Of a stretch of 64,000 bases of DNA, positions 12,001-23,726 are shown in pieces. Location: the NCBI GenBank assembly GCA_026874595.1, contig CM049312.1, positions 29,315,456 through 29,379,455 of the forward strand, in the 5' to 3' direction. The stretch is from Sipunculus nudus (taxonomy: Eukaryota > Annelida > Sipuncula > Golfingiida > Sipunculidae). The first letter of the stretch is position 1. Every line of letters begins with the position of its first letter. The position numbers and the translations under genes were made by a program. The notes under the pieces are model-generated. The model ran no database searches, was not told where the DNA came from, and saw nothing but the letters and a program-made list of their open reading frames with translations.

Positions 12001-14291
12001 CTTAATCTAAGAATATGTCATAAATTTTTATAATTTTAAAGGTCATTTAACATGGGTTTAAGGGTAAAATTTCTATTATGGTTCAAACAGAACCATTTTT
12101 TTCGAGAGAATTATAGTTACGATTATATCCTTAGATGAGAGTTCTGGACACTAGGACATTCCGTACAGATTTCGCTCTCCTGCTCCCTGTACGTATTATA
12201 TAAATAATCACGTCTTAATCATAAAGGTAATTTAATATTGCAACTTTTTCCTTTATTTTGTGATCTGGTCCGGATGCGTTCTTTTTTATGATTTAAACAT
12301 TATTAATCTTATATCAGTGATGAAATCAGCAAAGAGGAATACTTGATTAAAGACGGTAATTTGTTTGCTTCCGTATGCAAAACAATGAGGTACTTGATGA
12401 TTTATATTCATACAAACCAGTTTTCTACTAATTTATGGGGATTTTGATTCAGTTAAATGAAAAACAGAACTGAAGAATGGAACTAATTGATACAATATTT
12501 AAAAAAAGCAAATTGCATGTTTCACAACATTTCAACGACATTGGTAGGGTGAATCATTGTATAATAAATATTGACGATTATGCGCCATGTAAGATATTAC
12601 AGCTTTACATAGCAAACTTTTAAGGTATTCATTATGGACTTAAGCTTAACTGGATAAACACATTGCAGACGTATCTCTATAGTCCGTTCCAGCACAAATG
12701 ATCAACTTTTTTTCGCGATTTTTTTTTACATATCAAAGAATTGTTTACAAACCAAACCTTTTGCCCCTAGGACGGAACAGGAAATGCGTAATTAACTGTT
12801 ATGGAAATAATAGCCTACCTTGTCAATTTTCCTTAAAACATTTCAAAACATTTTACGAGAAACTAGTCTGTTCTGTTACGCCATCTTACCACCAATCTAT
12901 GAAATGCATATGGCAGGGAACAGTGGTGATAATAGCAATATTTTATGGAAATCTAGTTTGAGCTAAGATTGTTCAGGAGTCCCCTAGCATGTGCTGCCAC
13001 CTGGCGGTTGATATTAAACTAAAACAATGCTCTCCCAAATATATAAACATGGATGTCTAGGAGTTTTGGTTCCAAGTCTGTGGCATTTTTTGGACTGATT
13101 TATAAGTGTCTGACTCCGGTAATTCGACAAAGACTAGAGAGGGATCTGTTGGTGGTTATTTTACCAACCCTTCCTATCCCCACCCCTCATTAATAGGCCT
13201 ATTGTGTCAAGTACCCGCAGGTGACAACTAGTAGTTTATCTACTATTCTCTCCTGATCCTTATATAACAACAGAAAACATGTACGCAGGTGTAAACTAAA
13301 ATGTATTCCTACCTTTCACTCTAACCGCTTGGCTCACAGTTTGATAACAGGGTACCGCGTTTGTGCTCTCTGCCAAACACTCGGGATGCAGTCGCCTGTG
13401 CCTTCGTTTGCCAATATGCTATGTACACAGTAAGCCGGCCTGAGCGGTGACACAGATGTAATGTACATCTATTTCAAAACGGCATGCAAGGGTTATGACG
13501 CTGCTTGCTTTGTCATCTTGTGTATTATAGTGAATACCCATCCATCTATCCCGCGAGCACCAGTAACTGTGTATGGAGCAGATGTTAAGGTAGCTTTACA
13601 TCACGTTCCATTTTTACTAACATATTAGGCTACCAGCTATTATACTTAACATGCACGGGTTAGGCCTATATATCCGTGTAGTCCAGTTTATATACACGTA
13701 GCTATCTATTCCATCGGTGCGCTCTCACACACTCACTACGTTGACCTTAAGATTTAACGTTACATTGAATGGACCGAGTTTTACATTTGTACTGCGATCC
13801 CTGGCCTATGTTACAACGGACCTATTTTGTTGTTTCAATGGTGGCACGACATTTAATGGCACCAATGTTCAACCCCTGCGGGTTCTGAGTGCACACCAGT
13901 TCCCCATGACACCAGGCCTGGCCTCAGAACTGTCTCATAAACATGACTTGTAAAAGCATGGTTTGAATTTGTCTTAATGTTTTTCAACTACTGGTCTGAC
14001 AGGTATATGTAAAATTTTGATTTTCTAAAACTGGTTGATTGTTTCTAGATTTTAGAATATTTTAATGATTTTCAGATATTTTACAAAAATTCATTTATTC
14101 CAGCATACCCTTTAGCCTTTTAGATCATGTTTCCAACTCATTATATTGAACATGGATTGTTTTGAACAATGAACGGCAGAAAAAATGTGATGTCATGTCT
14201 TTTGATGCTGACGCCAACCCTGTTATTATGTACCATGATGCTGATGCTATCAATGACGTCGTCCTGTATAGTGTAAAGGGAACCTTACAAT
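12001..14291. other. gene-poor stretch upstream of UGT copy 1
   Basis: This should contain the intron and 5' non-coding exon(s) of the UGT at 10372-11943, but I could not place an exon or promoter with confidence. No protein-coding signature is seen. A block near 14205-14240 (GACGCCAACCCTGTTATTATG) resembles one unit of the minisatellite at 40519-40638. Confidence 0.5.
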
Positions 14292-14563
14292 CAGGGGCGG
14301 ATCAAGGAATTTAGATTAGGGGGAGGGGGCATACATTGAGAGGCTGCGAAGCGGGTGAGCCGAGGCGCGAAGCCCCGGGGGGATTTTTTTTTTAATTTAG
14401 GTTGTGATTGTGCAATCTAGGGTAGCTCAAATGCATTACAAAGCAAGACATACATTGCAGCTGGTGTGACGGTGTATACTATGAGTTTTTTCCCTAGATT
14501 TTTTTTGGTTAGGTCGAAAAAAAGGGGGGCGTGCGCCCCCCCCCCCCCCCCAACCCGCCCCTG
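14292..14563. mobile_element. short inverted-end element, copy 2 (longer subtype)
   Basis: A 272-bp element. The left end is CAGGGGCGGATCAAGG and the right end is CAACCCGCCCCTG. The flanking 5 bp are ACAAT on both sides (14287-14291 and 14564-14568), an exact duplication. Its interior differs from the other copies: it has a GCGAAGCGGGTGAGCCGAGG segment and ends in GGGGGGCGTGCGCCCC-type inverted G/C runs. That suggests a subfamily sharing only termini. It has no coding capacity. Confidence 0.8.
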
Positions 14564-15488
14564 ACAATCATACACTCTTCACGTTTTGATCTTGTTTACT
14601 TTGTTTAGCTCAGACGGGACACCAAAATCAATCAAATCAATTAATCACGGATCAATCATAACGTTTTTGTTAAGGAGTATATTCTATATCAGTCCTACAT
14701 GGTCGCATGTCAATGTTTATAAATATAAATATATAAATATAAATTTGACTAAAAGAGGGCTGTACCAGATTTGTAATAAGTGCACATCAAGTTTATTGAA
14801 ATAATAATTATATAAATGAACTATTCCTTCTCAAAAACGTTTTAACTCAGCTGACTGCAAGTTATCTGAGTGATGGTCCTTTGGCCGTCCCACAAACTGA
14901 CCGTTTATTTATCACACATCAAATTAAATCTTAAAGGCACAGAAGCTTAATTGTAAGTTGACAACCAGACAGTCAAATCCCTTTTGAAACCCGGAATCGG
15001 ACTTCCCTGTGAGCTGCAGAGCCAAAACAATATATAAACGTTTTTGAAGTCATGTTTCATAGAATACAAGGCTACTGAACAAGACATTGATACGTAAGAA
15101 TAAAATTGTGTGCCCCATATATATATTGAACAGAGTTTGAAGAAGATCGTTTAAAATATACCCAATGAAAGTCCAATTCACAAGATTTTATATCACTCGG
15201 TGTGTTCTCGTACTTAGATAGAATCTTTCACATGCGGAACCAGCATGGATTCTGTGATGTGTAGTAAGTATAATCTTATTTATGAATTCGTTATTTAATC
15301 CAAAAAAATATTTCCAGGGTGTAATTTAAATTACACTTGATTAATATCTGTGAAGCAGTTAAAAGTGTGCAATTATAATTCTGAATTCGTGCAGTTATAA
15401 ATGTAAAGTCTACAGACAAACAATCCAATTTGATTCCCACGAATAAAAAATTGAATTTCTCTGGTGCAAGTTTGTAAAATACTGAGTT

Positions 15489-15490
<2 letters not shown>

Positions 15491-15548
<58 letters not shown>
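15491..15548. repeat. (TA)n microsatellite
   Basis: Uninterrupted run of about 29 TA units. Tyr-Ile repeats in overlapping minus-strand frames are artefacts of this tract. Confidence 0.95.
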
Positions 15549-15551
<3 letters not shown>

Positions 15552-15672
15552 GAACCTGCGCATTACGGACACTGACGGGACCAGACATTTTGCCTGCAAC
15601 AGAGAGGTGCCCAGATTTCGAGACCCTACTTTCAAAGGACGGCCCGTCAGCGGTACAAGGTCGCCCGTTAGT
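15549..15672. repeat. fragment with internal inverted repeat next to (TA)n
   Basis: Immediately after the (TA)n tract the sequence reads GTTGAACCTGCGCATTACGG. It contains CTGACGGGACC near 15569 and its near complement GGCCCGTCAG near 15642. The TA context and inverted arms are compatible with a fragment of a TA-inserting DNA transposon, but no second terminus was found. Confidence 0.3.
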
Positions 15673-15719
15673 AGATGTTCCACTATATATAATTCACGGT
15701 GCACATATAAGCGTTCCAT

Positions 15720-15815
15720 CTTCCTTGCCAAAGAGGCTTGCTTTTCTGGCGAAGCGGTTAGAATGAAGGACTTCTGTGCATGCCGTACGGTTTCGATTCC
15801 ACGATCGGCCCACCA
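15720..15815 (+). repeat. tRNA-like segment (possible SINE head)
   Basis: TGGCGAAGCGG (15747-15757) resembles a Pol III A box and GGTTTCGATTCC (15789-15800) resembles a B box with one extra T. The roughly 40-bp spacing is tRNA-like, and GAAGCGGTTAGA continues the D-arm pattern of class II tRNAs. A complete cloverleaf is not evident and the B-box insertion argues against a working tRNA gene. A tRNA-derived SINE head or tRNA pseudogene is more likely. Confidence 0.35.
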
Positions 15816-16554
15816 GTCATTTCTCACTCTGTGACATATATACATGTATGTATATATTATAAAGAAAGCAATATATAGACTTGAGAACCATGGGTATTGG
15901 TTCAGCTTTAAAATTAAAAGGCCTCTGTCTCTGATAACCCTGGTTCCTTGGTCTTCGAAAATCTTTATATAATTGGGCCTTGATTAGAAGCTATAAAATA
16001 TGCCTGCATATTACGTTTTGTAATATAGTTTTGAGAGATTCTAGTGGCATGTTGCACAAGATAAAGCATACATATTTTCAGGTATCACCATTTGTTTTCT
16101 TGTATTTTAGTAAATACATATAAGTAAAATAAAATATTCCAGCAGGCAACGATGCATGATTACTACAGACTGCGAGGAAATCATTTTGAATGAATTTATT
16201 TTGAACAAATAACATGTACCTGTTTGCTTGGCAGGTACATATTCAAATGGCTACGACAATAAACTATCAAAACAGCCTGCGAAGAAAAAAAATGATTAAA
16301 TTTATTCCATACAAAATACTCGTTTGTTTGGCAGATATATGTGAATTTGGTTTATGCAATAAGTGATATAATAAATATAAGTTGTCTCCTTTCTGTATCT
16401 AACATTTATCCTTTACAAAACATCGGATGCATTGAGGAAACTTTAAAACCCATTTCGCGATGATGCGTAAATACCTTTCAGTAAAACAGCATAATATATT
16501 TGAACTTAAAATACCCATCTTTACAATCATGAAATATTCCTCCTGACAAACTAT

Positions 16555-17525
16555 TTCCCATTTTCTTGCCTGGTTTGTGTGTTATATTTAAGTCGTAAAC
16601 TTGAAGCATTACTGACCATCGCCCTAGCCTACCGGAAACATCTTAATTTATTTAATACTTTTTATCCATAAAAGGGCGATGTGGTCTGTATACACATGCC
16701 ATTTCTTTTTGACAAAATATGTATTGTATTTAATTCCATCATCCAAAGATAAGCCCTCGCCTTCTGTAATGCTGCATCCTCTTTCTGTAGCACATACTGA
16801 GCGAGCCCAATATTGAGCAACTCGTTCTTTTCCCTCACAGTCTTTCTGCCCATGAACACTGAATGGATTTCTCGGTAGCATCTGAGTATATTAAAAAAAA
16901 ACCTTTTTATTTAAAATATGGAAAGCCAGAATTGGTGGAGAGATCAGAGCTTGTTTCATATTTTGAAAAGCTGCAGTACATTGTTCTTTCGATTTGAATT
17001 TGACACCTTTCTTTTATAGATCATTCCATGGACCTGCTGTATTTTAAACACCATTAAAAAATTAACGATAGTAGTTCTAAAAGCCGAGAAAAGAAGCTTG
17101 GGAAACAATCGGTGGTTAATTATTTGTGTTAAATTTGTAACTGCTTTAACAGTATCTTTGTTCACTCCCATCCCATCTTTGATTGATTCATGCGTAGACC
17201 TGCTGACTCAGATTTCTTGAAGTCGGCTGCTAAATATGACAGATGATCATAACAAGAACCATTAAAAACAAGGATGTTATTCACATACCCTAGGACACAT
17301 TATAAATTCAGATCTTGTCATACTTTATTCATGACCTTCTGAAACGACGCAGGTGCATTAGTTAAGCCAAACAGTAAAGTTTTAAACTAATAAACTCCGC
17401 TATGCACTGCAAATGCTCCTTTTTTTCCTCACGGTCTCAGATCAATAGGAATCTCCCCGTACCTTGATCCTAATTCAACGACTGAAAATGTCCTAGCTTT
17501 GGCTTACCTTATCGAGGCATGTTTT
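16555..17525 (-). pseudogene. fossil Ty3/gypsy pol fragment (RT-RNase H)
   Basis: Minus-strand translation in shifting frames gives, in order, degenerate reverse-transcriptase motifs (ELGSRYGEIPID near 17450; GLTNAPASFQKVMN near 17340; YVNNILVFN near 17280, where the catalytic YxDD has become YVNN), then RNase H and connection motifs (WHVYTDHIALLWIKSIK near 16680; GRLGRWSVMLQVYDL and THKPGKK near 16580-16630). Several frameshifts and stops separate them. No LTRs, gag or integrase were seen. It lies in the 3' flank of TRIM-A and has no counterpart at that position in units B and C, so it inserted after the duplication. It is clearly non-functional and unrelated in position to the younger gypsy copy at 40.7-46.1 kb. 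Confidence 0.85.
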
Positions 17526-18204
17526 AGCATTGACCTGGCCTATACATGTTGTTACTGTATTAGAGGTATCATAATGCTATGTTATAATGTTACAACTCAG
17601 TAAGCATTTGAAATCAATTTAAAATGTCCTGTTCTGGTAGAACCTTATATACGCAGTATCGCTGAAATCTAGTTAGCAACATCTTGGCATCTTTGCCCTC
17701 TCCTTTAAAAGGTTCCAAGCTTATGGCAGACTTAAGGTCAATAATTTTTACTTTTTTGGCTAAATGTTCGTGATTATCAGAGCATTCAGATGATGATTTA
17801 GAAGTTTACTCGTGGCTGGCCATGTTAGGAGACCCATGATCACCTCTGGATCCAGTTTTGCAAAACTTATGATCGATGATCACGAGCATTTAACCAACAG
17901 AGTATGGGTCATATTGATAATCCCTCCTTTAAACTAGAATAGGTATTTTTTTTCTCTAAATAAATACTGGTGTCGAATTTCAGTTGCCATTATCGATGTA
18001 AACATTCCTATACTTAATATTCATAAATAATAAGTTTCATATTTTGAAAATTGTTAGTGGAGTTACGTGGGAAAAGACCGTTCTTATCCCACCGTCTTTC
18101 TTTACGCATAAGATTTACTTTACATATTGCAGCTATAATTCTGTTTATATTACATGCTCCAGTACAAGTGACGCATACATAGTAATACTCTTAACAGTTG
18201 ATAA

Positions 18205-19265
18205 TTACATATTGTAAATATTTATTTGGTGTTTACTGTGATGCGCATGAATGAGCAACATGTGTCCCTGCTGATCACATGAGATCCAGTTGGGCCCGCG
18301 TACTTCGTCCTTCTGAGTCGGCAGGTGTTTGAGGAAGGAGCTGTGTGGAGCGTACTCCAGTGTTCCTATCCCCTCACCAGCCATTCCATATTTCTGTTTT
18401 ATTCGCCGAGTACAGTAGTTTACCAGGTAAAAATGCTTATTTTCCAATAGACCAGATTTACCAGACATTCCTCGGTTAAAGTCTTCTGCCACACGATGTT
18501 ATCCCGTCTGTCACCGTCTTCACGTCATACAGGATTATATTCCCGCTACCGTCAACACATACACCTTCAGCCTTGGTGCCGTGTATACTGTGTGTTTTCA
18601 ACATTGATAGTTTCTCTGAATTAATTCTTATAAATTTACCCTTTTCCTACCTAATACATTCAATTGTTTTGTTATATGCCGATACTGATGTTATTTTACC
18701 CAAACTACCAGGTCTGTATATTGATAATATTTTCCCTCCAAAATCTATTCTCAAGATTTCATGTTTAGACTCTCCAACGAACACAGCAGAGTCATCTGTC
18801 AAAGCTACGACATCACCATACTTATCAACAGGGAGCTTTAGATGGCGTCTAATCAGTTGAGGTATCAGTGTGTCTGGACTGTTAAGTTGTTCTGACGATT
18901 TCCGCAGATCATCTGGAGTCAACAAATCTCGCCATTCAGAGACAGACAACGATAGTTCATATTGATCTAAACTAACAATGGCGGTCACGTCAAACCGTGG
19001 AGAAAACTTTATCATTTATCATTTATCTGTTTTAACCTCTGTTATTATTCTTTCAAGACCCGAAGTATCCTAATTCCATTATTCACTTATCTCAAGTACA
19101 ATGACTGGATTCACTGTCAACTCCTGTGTAAATTTCAAACAGGTGGTACCTCTTCAGGGCATCATAAAGGCGGATGTTCCTGTGTTCCAGTTTTCTAATT
19201 AAGTTTGCTTTCAACTCATTTATTAATTCTTTCGCATTTTTAACAATGTGCGATTTGATAGATTT
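18205..19265 (-). pseudogene. TRIM-like pseudogene A (5'-truncated)
   Basis: This is the remnant of a TRIM gene. It keeps the C-terminal propeller-like half: LLTPDDLRKSSEQL, VDKYGDVVALTDDSAVFVG and HEILRIDFGGKILSIYRP near 18650-19015, and WISCDQQGHMLLIHAH at the end near 18210-18290. Upstream (19016-19265) only coiled-coil remnants remain. The RING and B-boxes are missing and the reading frame is interrupted near 18493 and again before 19016. It aligns along its length to TRIM-B (21795-23726), and homology stops near 19265, which marks the truncation. Confidence 0.88.
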
Positions 19266-19924
19266 TGTATAATAAACTGGTGTCCGTACACTGAGTTGGA
19301 GTTTTCATTGAATACTAATAAAACTGCTGAAATAATGTATCCTTATTATTTCCATTGTTTTCTCTATATTCACATATAGATTAAAAAACACATGGTCATT
19401 TGAAAAATCATTTGGTATCTGACCTGAACATATCCCCTGACATGGAAATCAAATGGATAATGAATCGCATACTAATTTATATAATATAACTAACAATGCG
19501 TACAACCCCCTACGGTCACTTCGTTACCATTATCCTTTTGTGACGAAACAACTGTGGCAACGAAACGACCGGTTCCCTCTAATTCTACATGACTAGTATT
19601 GCTATGAACTTGTATTAAAAATGACTGCAACAGTTTATGTACGTAATAGCAGGTTTCTCACCGGCCTTATCCACGCTTAGATTAAATCAAACTAAATTCT
19701 TTTGCAGGCAGAGACTAATCGGGTACATTCAGTCACTGGAAAGTTAATCTCAGGACAGTTAAATTCGACATTCTTCACGTGAAAATATATATAAACATAG
19801 GCCTTTCCTCTTCTAACATCAAAACACTCGACAGTGTACAGTTGACCGTGTTGGTTCAAATAACGCGCATGCACGTCCTAATCATCAATACACCTGGACA
19901 ATTCACACCTTATTATAAGCTGCT

Positions 19925-20060
19925 AGTCACATCATACACAAAATGTTTTTCAGCAGACAGGCCCACCACCTGGTGTCAAAGTGTATTATAAACGGTCAAA
20001 CCAGGCAGCGGGAAAATCAGTAGCTTCTTTAGAAACGCAAGATTCCCGCTGCCTCTGGAG
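19925..20060 (-). repeat. hairpin-forming dispersed repeat, copy 1
   Basis: This matches, in inverse orientation, 61068-61190. Shared parts include a GGCAGCGGGAATC-type arm, an inner CTTCTAAAGAAG-type block, a GATTTTCCCGCTGCC-type arm, TTTGACCGTTTATAATA and GACACCAGGTGG. Within this copy 20004-20018 (GGCAGCGGGAAAATC) pairs with 20041-20053 (GATTCCCGCTGCC). No coding potential. Confidence 0.7.
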
Positions 20061-20847
20061 CGTAGATATTCTTTGAGTGAAGGACAATCAAGAATTGAGA
20101 CTCTTGGGATTGGCCTGTTTGACATAGACGATTCATATTTATAAATCATGAAGTCGCCAACTAGAGCGACCATAATTTTTTTTTATGTCCATGTTTATGT
20201 GTATGTTGCTCTAAGTCAGGAATGTGTAAACTCCATAAAAAGTCCGGGATATGGTGCCCCTTAACGGGTTTATTTATTCAAAGACTGAATGGGTAGTGAC
20301 ATTTTCTCAGGGTATGTCTAATGATATAAAGGATTATCCTAAAGCTCTTTTAGTGGTAGGAATTGTAATATTTTATACACTTTTTGTTTCTAAAGCTCAG
20401 TAGACATATGCAGACACTTAGTTATTCAAATTCATTTATCATATCTTTTGACAGAAAGACTTGCAAATGCAATGTACGTGTTTAAGTCGAGCCTTCTGTA
20501 GCCAAAACATTATATAGTACACTCGAACACTTAACATGCGATTAAAGGAAGTCAGGTGATTCATGCAAAAACAAACATGCATTCGCGCAAAGCACACTGG
20601 ACAGCTGTTTATAACGTGAGTACTCATTTGTACCGAAGGCGATCAAATTGTATAACGCATAAATACAGCCCAATATTATTACTTCATCTCTTTTTGAATT
20701 CTGACTACTATAATAGGACTATGTCTTTTTTCACTCAGCACTGTGTCTTAAATATGATATCACCTGCAAGGGAATTTCCTGTATTGGTATGGAATAAACC
20801 TTGTAATCTTGTAATCTTGTAATGTAATCTTGTCATTTTAGTTAAAT

Positions 20848-21033
20848 CAGAAGCGGAATCCAGGGAGGGGGTCCAGGGGGCAGAAGCAACCTTTTTTAAT
20901 GGGGGCATCAGACAAAATGTTTCGGCCTGGACCCCTTTTCCGAACTTTTTTTTAAGTTTTCATTAGTCCTCCCGGGTTTGACCCCCCACCCCCACCCTAC
21001 CCCCCTTTTTCCTTAATACTGGATCCGCCCCTG
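20848..21033. mobile_element. short inverted-end element, copy 3
   Basis: A 186-bp element starting CAGAAGCGGAATCCAGG and ending CTGGATCCGCCCCTG, flanked by exact 5-bp duplications TAAAT (20843-20847 and 21034-21038). The interior shares TTTTTTAATGGGGGC, CATCAGACAAAAT, CGGCCTGGACCCC and a 'cattagtcctcc' block with copies 4 and 5. Non-coding. Confidence 0.88.
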
Positions 21034-21745
21034 TAAATCAGTGCACCTTTTTACACCGGCTGTCCATTGACATATCACAAATCGTAAATCATTAGACACA
21101 AAAGCATGTCACTTAACAACCGGACGGTTAAATCCCCTTTGAAAACCCCAAACAGATCACGGTGGTCCAAATCAAAAACAATTGCAGCTATTATTTATAA
21201 ATTAAACCCAGTTTGAACAAAATCGATGGAACAAGTCCAGTGAAAGTAAGTACGTGTATTATGCAATGTCTGTACACTTTGACTTTTCACATACACGTTT
21301 ACTTATTGGGTATCTGTTATTTCAGGAAATAAATAGCAAATTTAAGATAATAACCCAATAGGGAATAATGCACATTCATAAGAGACTGTGAGGAAAAGCT
21401 TTTGGCTAAATTCTTTCCATACAAATTACTTGTTTTTTTTTTTTTGTTTTTTTTTTTTTTTTTGGTCAAATACATATGGATAGAGAAATAAGAGAGTTAT
21501 AGTATAACTGAATAAATATATACATATGTGTGTGTGTGTGTGTAATGGCGGGAATGCGTATGCATGATTGATAATTATTGAAGTAAAGTGACTTTGAGAC
21601 AGCCATGATATATATAATAACATGAGGTAACAATCATATCTGAGTGAGATGTTCGAATGCAAACGAAATCAGGCTACCTTTTTTCAATGGACGGTCGCTG
21701 TTACAATTATCGATACTCTGGGAAAAACAGACTGAAGCTGATAAT

Positions 21746-21751
21746 TTTATT
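21746..21751 (-). terminator. poly(A) signal for TRIM-B
   Basis: Minus-strand AATAAA lies about 45 bp beyond the TRIM-B stop codon, at the spacing expected for a short 3' untranslated region. Confidence 0.55.
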
Positions 21752-21794
21752 ATCCTGCATATATTATATGTTCCAGTACAAATGACGCTGATGA

Positions 21795-23726
21795 TTACAT
21801 TTTGTAGATATTTATAGACATTTGCCAACACCGCGTATCAGTTAGCAACATGTATCCCTGCTGATCACATGAGATCATGTGGGGCCAGCCTACTCCTTCC
21901 TCCTGAGTCAGGAGGTGTCTATGGAATGAGCCGTCTGGGGCGTACTCCGTCACTGTGTTACCAGGGCTACAGATTTTACACTGATGTGTCACGATAAAGG
22001 TACCTTTGTGACTCATAGTCATGTCACGTACAACCAGTGGATGCTTGTGAGGCGGGTACTTCAGTGTCCCTATCACCTCACCTGCCTCATTCCATATTTC
22101 TGTCTTTCTTGCCGATTTGTAATTTACCAGATAACACAGTTTATTATCTAATAGACCAGATTTAACACGTGAACATTTCTCCGAGACAGACTTCTGCCAC
22201 ACGATGTCATCCTGGCTGTCGAGTTTCGTCACCGTCGTCTTGTTATACAGGATTATATTCCCGCTACTGTCTGCGCATACACCATCAGCCTTGATGCCAT
22301 GCGTACTGCGTGAATTTAAAATTGAAAGTTTCTCTGAATTGACTAAAAGCTCTATAAGCTGATCCTTGTCCTTACAAATACCTAAGATATTTTTGCTAGA
22401 TGCCCACACTGATGACATTTCATCACATCCATCAAGCTTGTATCTTGATAATATTTTTCCTTCACAATCAATTCTCAGGATTTCATCATTAAACTTTCCA
22501 AGGAACAGCGCAGAACCATCTGCCAAAACTTCAAAATCACGATACATATCAACAGGGAGGTTTTTGAGGCGTTTATTCAGTTTAGGTTTCACCGTGTTTG
22601 GTTTACCCAGTTGTTTTGATAATTTCCGGAGATCATCCGGAGTCAACAAATCTCGGCGTCCCGGGTCAGGCATCAGTAGTTCAGTTTGATCTAAACTACC
22701 AATGGTGGTCACTTCACATCTGGGAGTGAACTTTACCATTTGTACAGCCACATCTCCTTTAAAATCTGTTAATATTCTCTCAAAAACCGCAGTTTCCTGA
22801 ATCCACGATTCACTTCTCTCAAGTAAGTTTAAATCAGTATTAATGTGAATATCCTGGGTTAATTTTAAACAAGAATTACCTTTCTTCAGGGTGTTGTTCA
22901 GATGGATGTTCCTCTCTTCCAGTTTTCTAATATGGTTTTCCCTCAGTTCATTCTTTAGTTCTTTTGCTTTTTGGTCTATACGCGATTTCATACATTCTAT
23001 AGCCTGAGTAATTTCTTTGTCTACTTCTGATAAATATTGCCTTTGTTTCTCGTTAGCTTCAATTTCCGTTTTGACATATCCCAGGCCATCAGTCACAACC
23101 TTTTTCTTGTCTGAAAATAATGTTTGTAATTCAGTCAATGCGTCGTCAACGCTCTGAATGTCATCAGGGTGTGCGTCATGTGTGTCTTCTATCAGACACT
23201 GTGTACACAACAAAATTTTACATTTTCTGCAGTAAAGACGAGCAGAAGATCTATGTCTTCCGCATGTCTGATCAGTGTTGTCGCTCCGTTCTGGTTCAAT
23301 AGTCTCTACATGATGGGAAGCAAACCCCAGTAACTTGTCATGTTTATCTTTACAAGAGTTGCACATCTGCCATTTACATGTAACACATCTTCGGGTGGCA
23401 GGAACATAGTCATTCCTTTTACAACACTTTGAACAGAACGAAGCTTGAACCAGCGCTTCCGCTATTCGTTGGACCTGAAGTATGTTAAAATTCAGGGGCA
23501 GATCAGTCACAAGCCCCTATGGGAGGTCAGTCGTCTGCCGACAGATGGAGCATGCGATCTCTCTGCCTGCGTGCTTTCTCAGGATATTTTCCAGGCATTC
23601 TTCACAAAACTTATGGAGACACGACAGTTGGCGAGCTTTCCGGTTGACCAACGGGTTCAGGCAGATTTGACAGACTAACAGCTGGTCTATGTGATCGATC
23701 TCTTCTTTAATACTACCAGTCGCCAT
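21795..23726 (-). pseudogene. TRIM-type RING/B-box protein B, interrupted by one in-frame TAG
   Basis: This is a TRIM (RBCC) E3 ubiquitin-ligase-like gene in one exon, 643 codons excluding both stops. The RING is complete C3HC4 (C19, C22, C36, H38, C41, C44, C59, C62). A TAG at 23517-23519 follows. The same frame then runs open for about 570 codons: B-box 1 (CSKCCKRNDY, CVTCKWQMCNSCKDKH), B-box 2 (CGRHRSSARLYCRKCKILLC), a coiled coil rich in E/K, and a C-terminal region with repeated beta-propeller-like strands (GSALFLGKFNDEILRIDCEG, GVCADSSGNIILYNKTTV, PHMISCDQQGYMLLTD), reminiscent of NHL-type TRIMs. The ATG at 23726 fits the RING start and is preceded by a possible acceptor (AAATCTGCAG). 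TRIM-C has CGA (Arg) at the TAG position. Everything else is open, so the loss is recent, a polymorphism, or an assembly error. If translated, only a 69-residue RING peptide would result. Ligase targets are unknown. Confidence 0.8.

Larger units (their letters stand above)
14950..19270 (-). repeat. TRIM segmental duplication, unit A
   Basis: This unit holds TRIM copy A plus a 3' flank that matches units B (about 21100-23730) and C (about 46220-50630). Shared landmarks are 'caaccagacagtcaaatcc' near 14960 (B near 21115, C near 46230), a 'gatgcatgattac...ctgcgaggaaa' block near 16150, a 'ttgccattatcgatgtaaac' block near 17990 shared with C near 48285, and 'ctccagtacaagtgac' just beyond the stop. 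Unit A has since gained a (TA)n tract, a tRNA-like segment and a gypsy fossil absent from the other units. Confidence 0.7.

Noticed and set aside
15291-15845. 184-codon minus-strand frame
   Set aside because: It runs through the (TA)n tract (Tyr-Ile repeat) and repeat fragments, so it is an artefact.
23510-23517. A short intron removing the TAG in TRIM-B
   Set aside because: No plausible donor/acceptor pair surrounds the codon, and the paralog TRIM-C is colinear without a gap.
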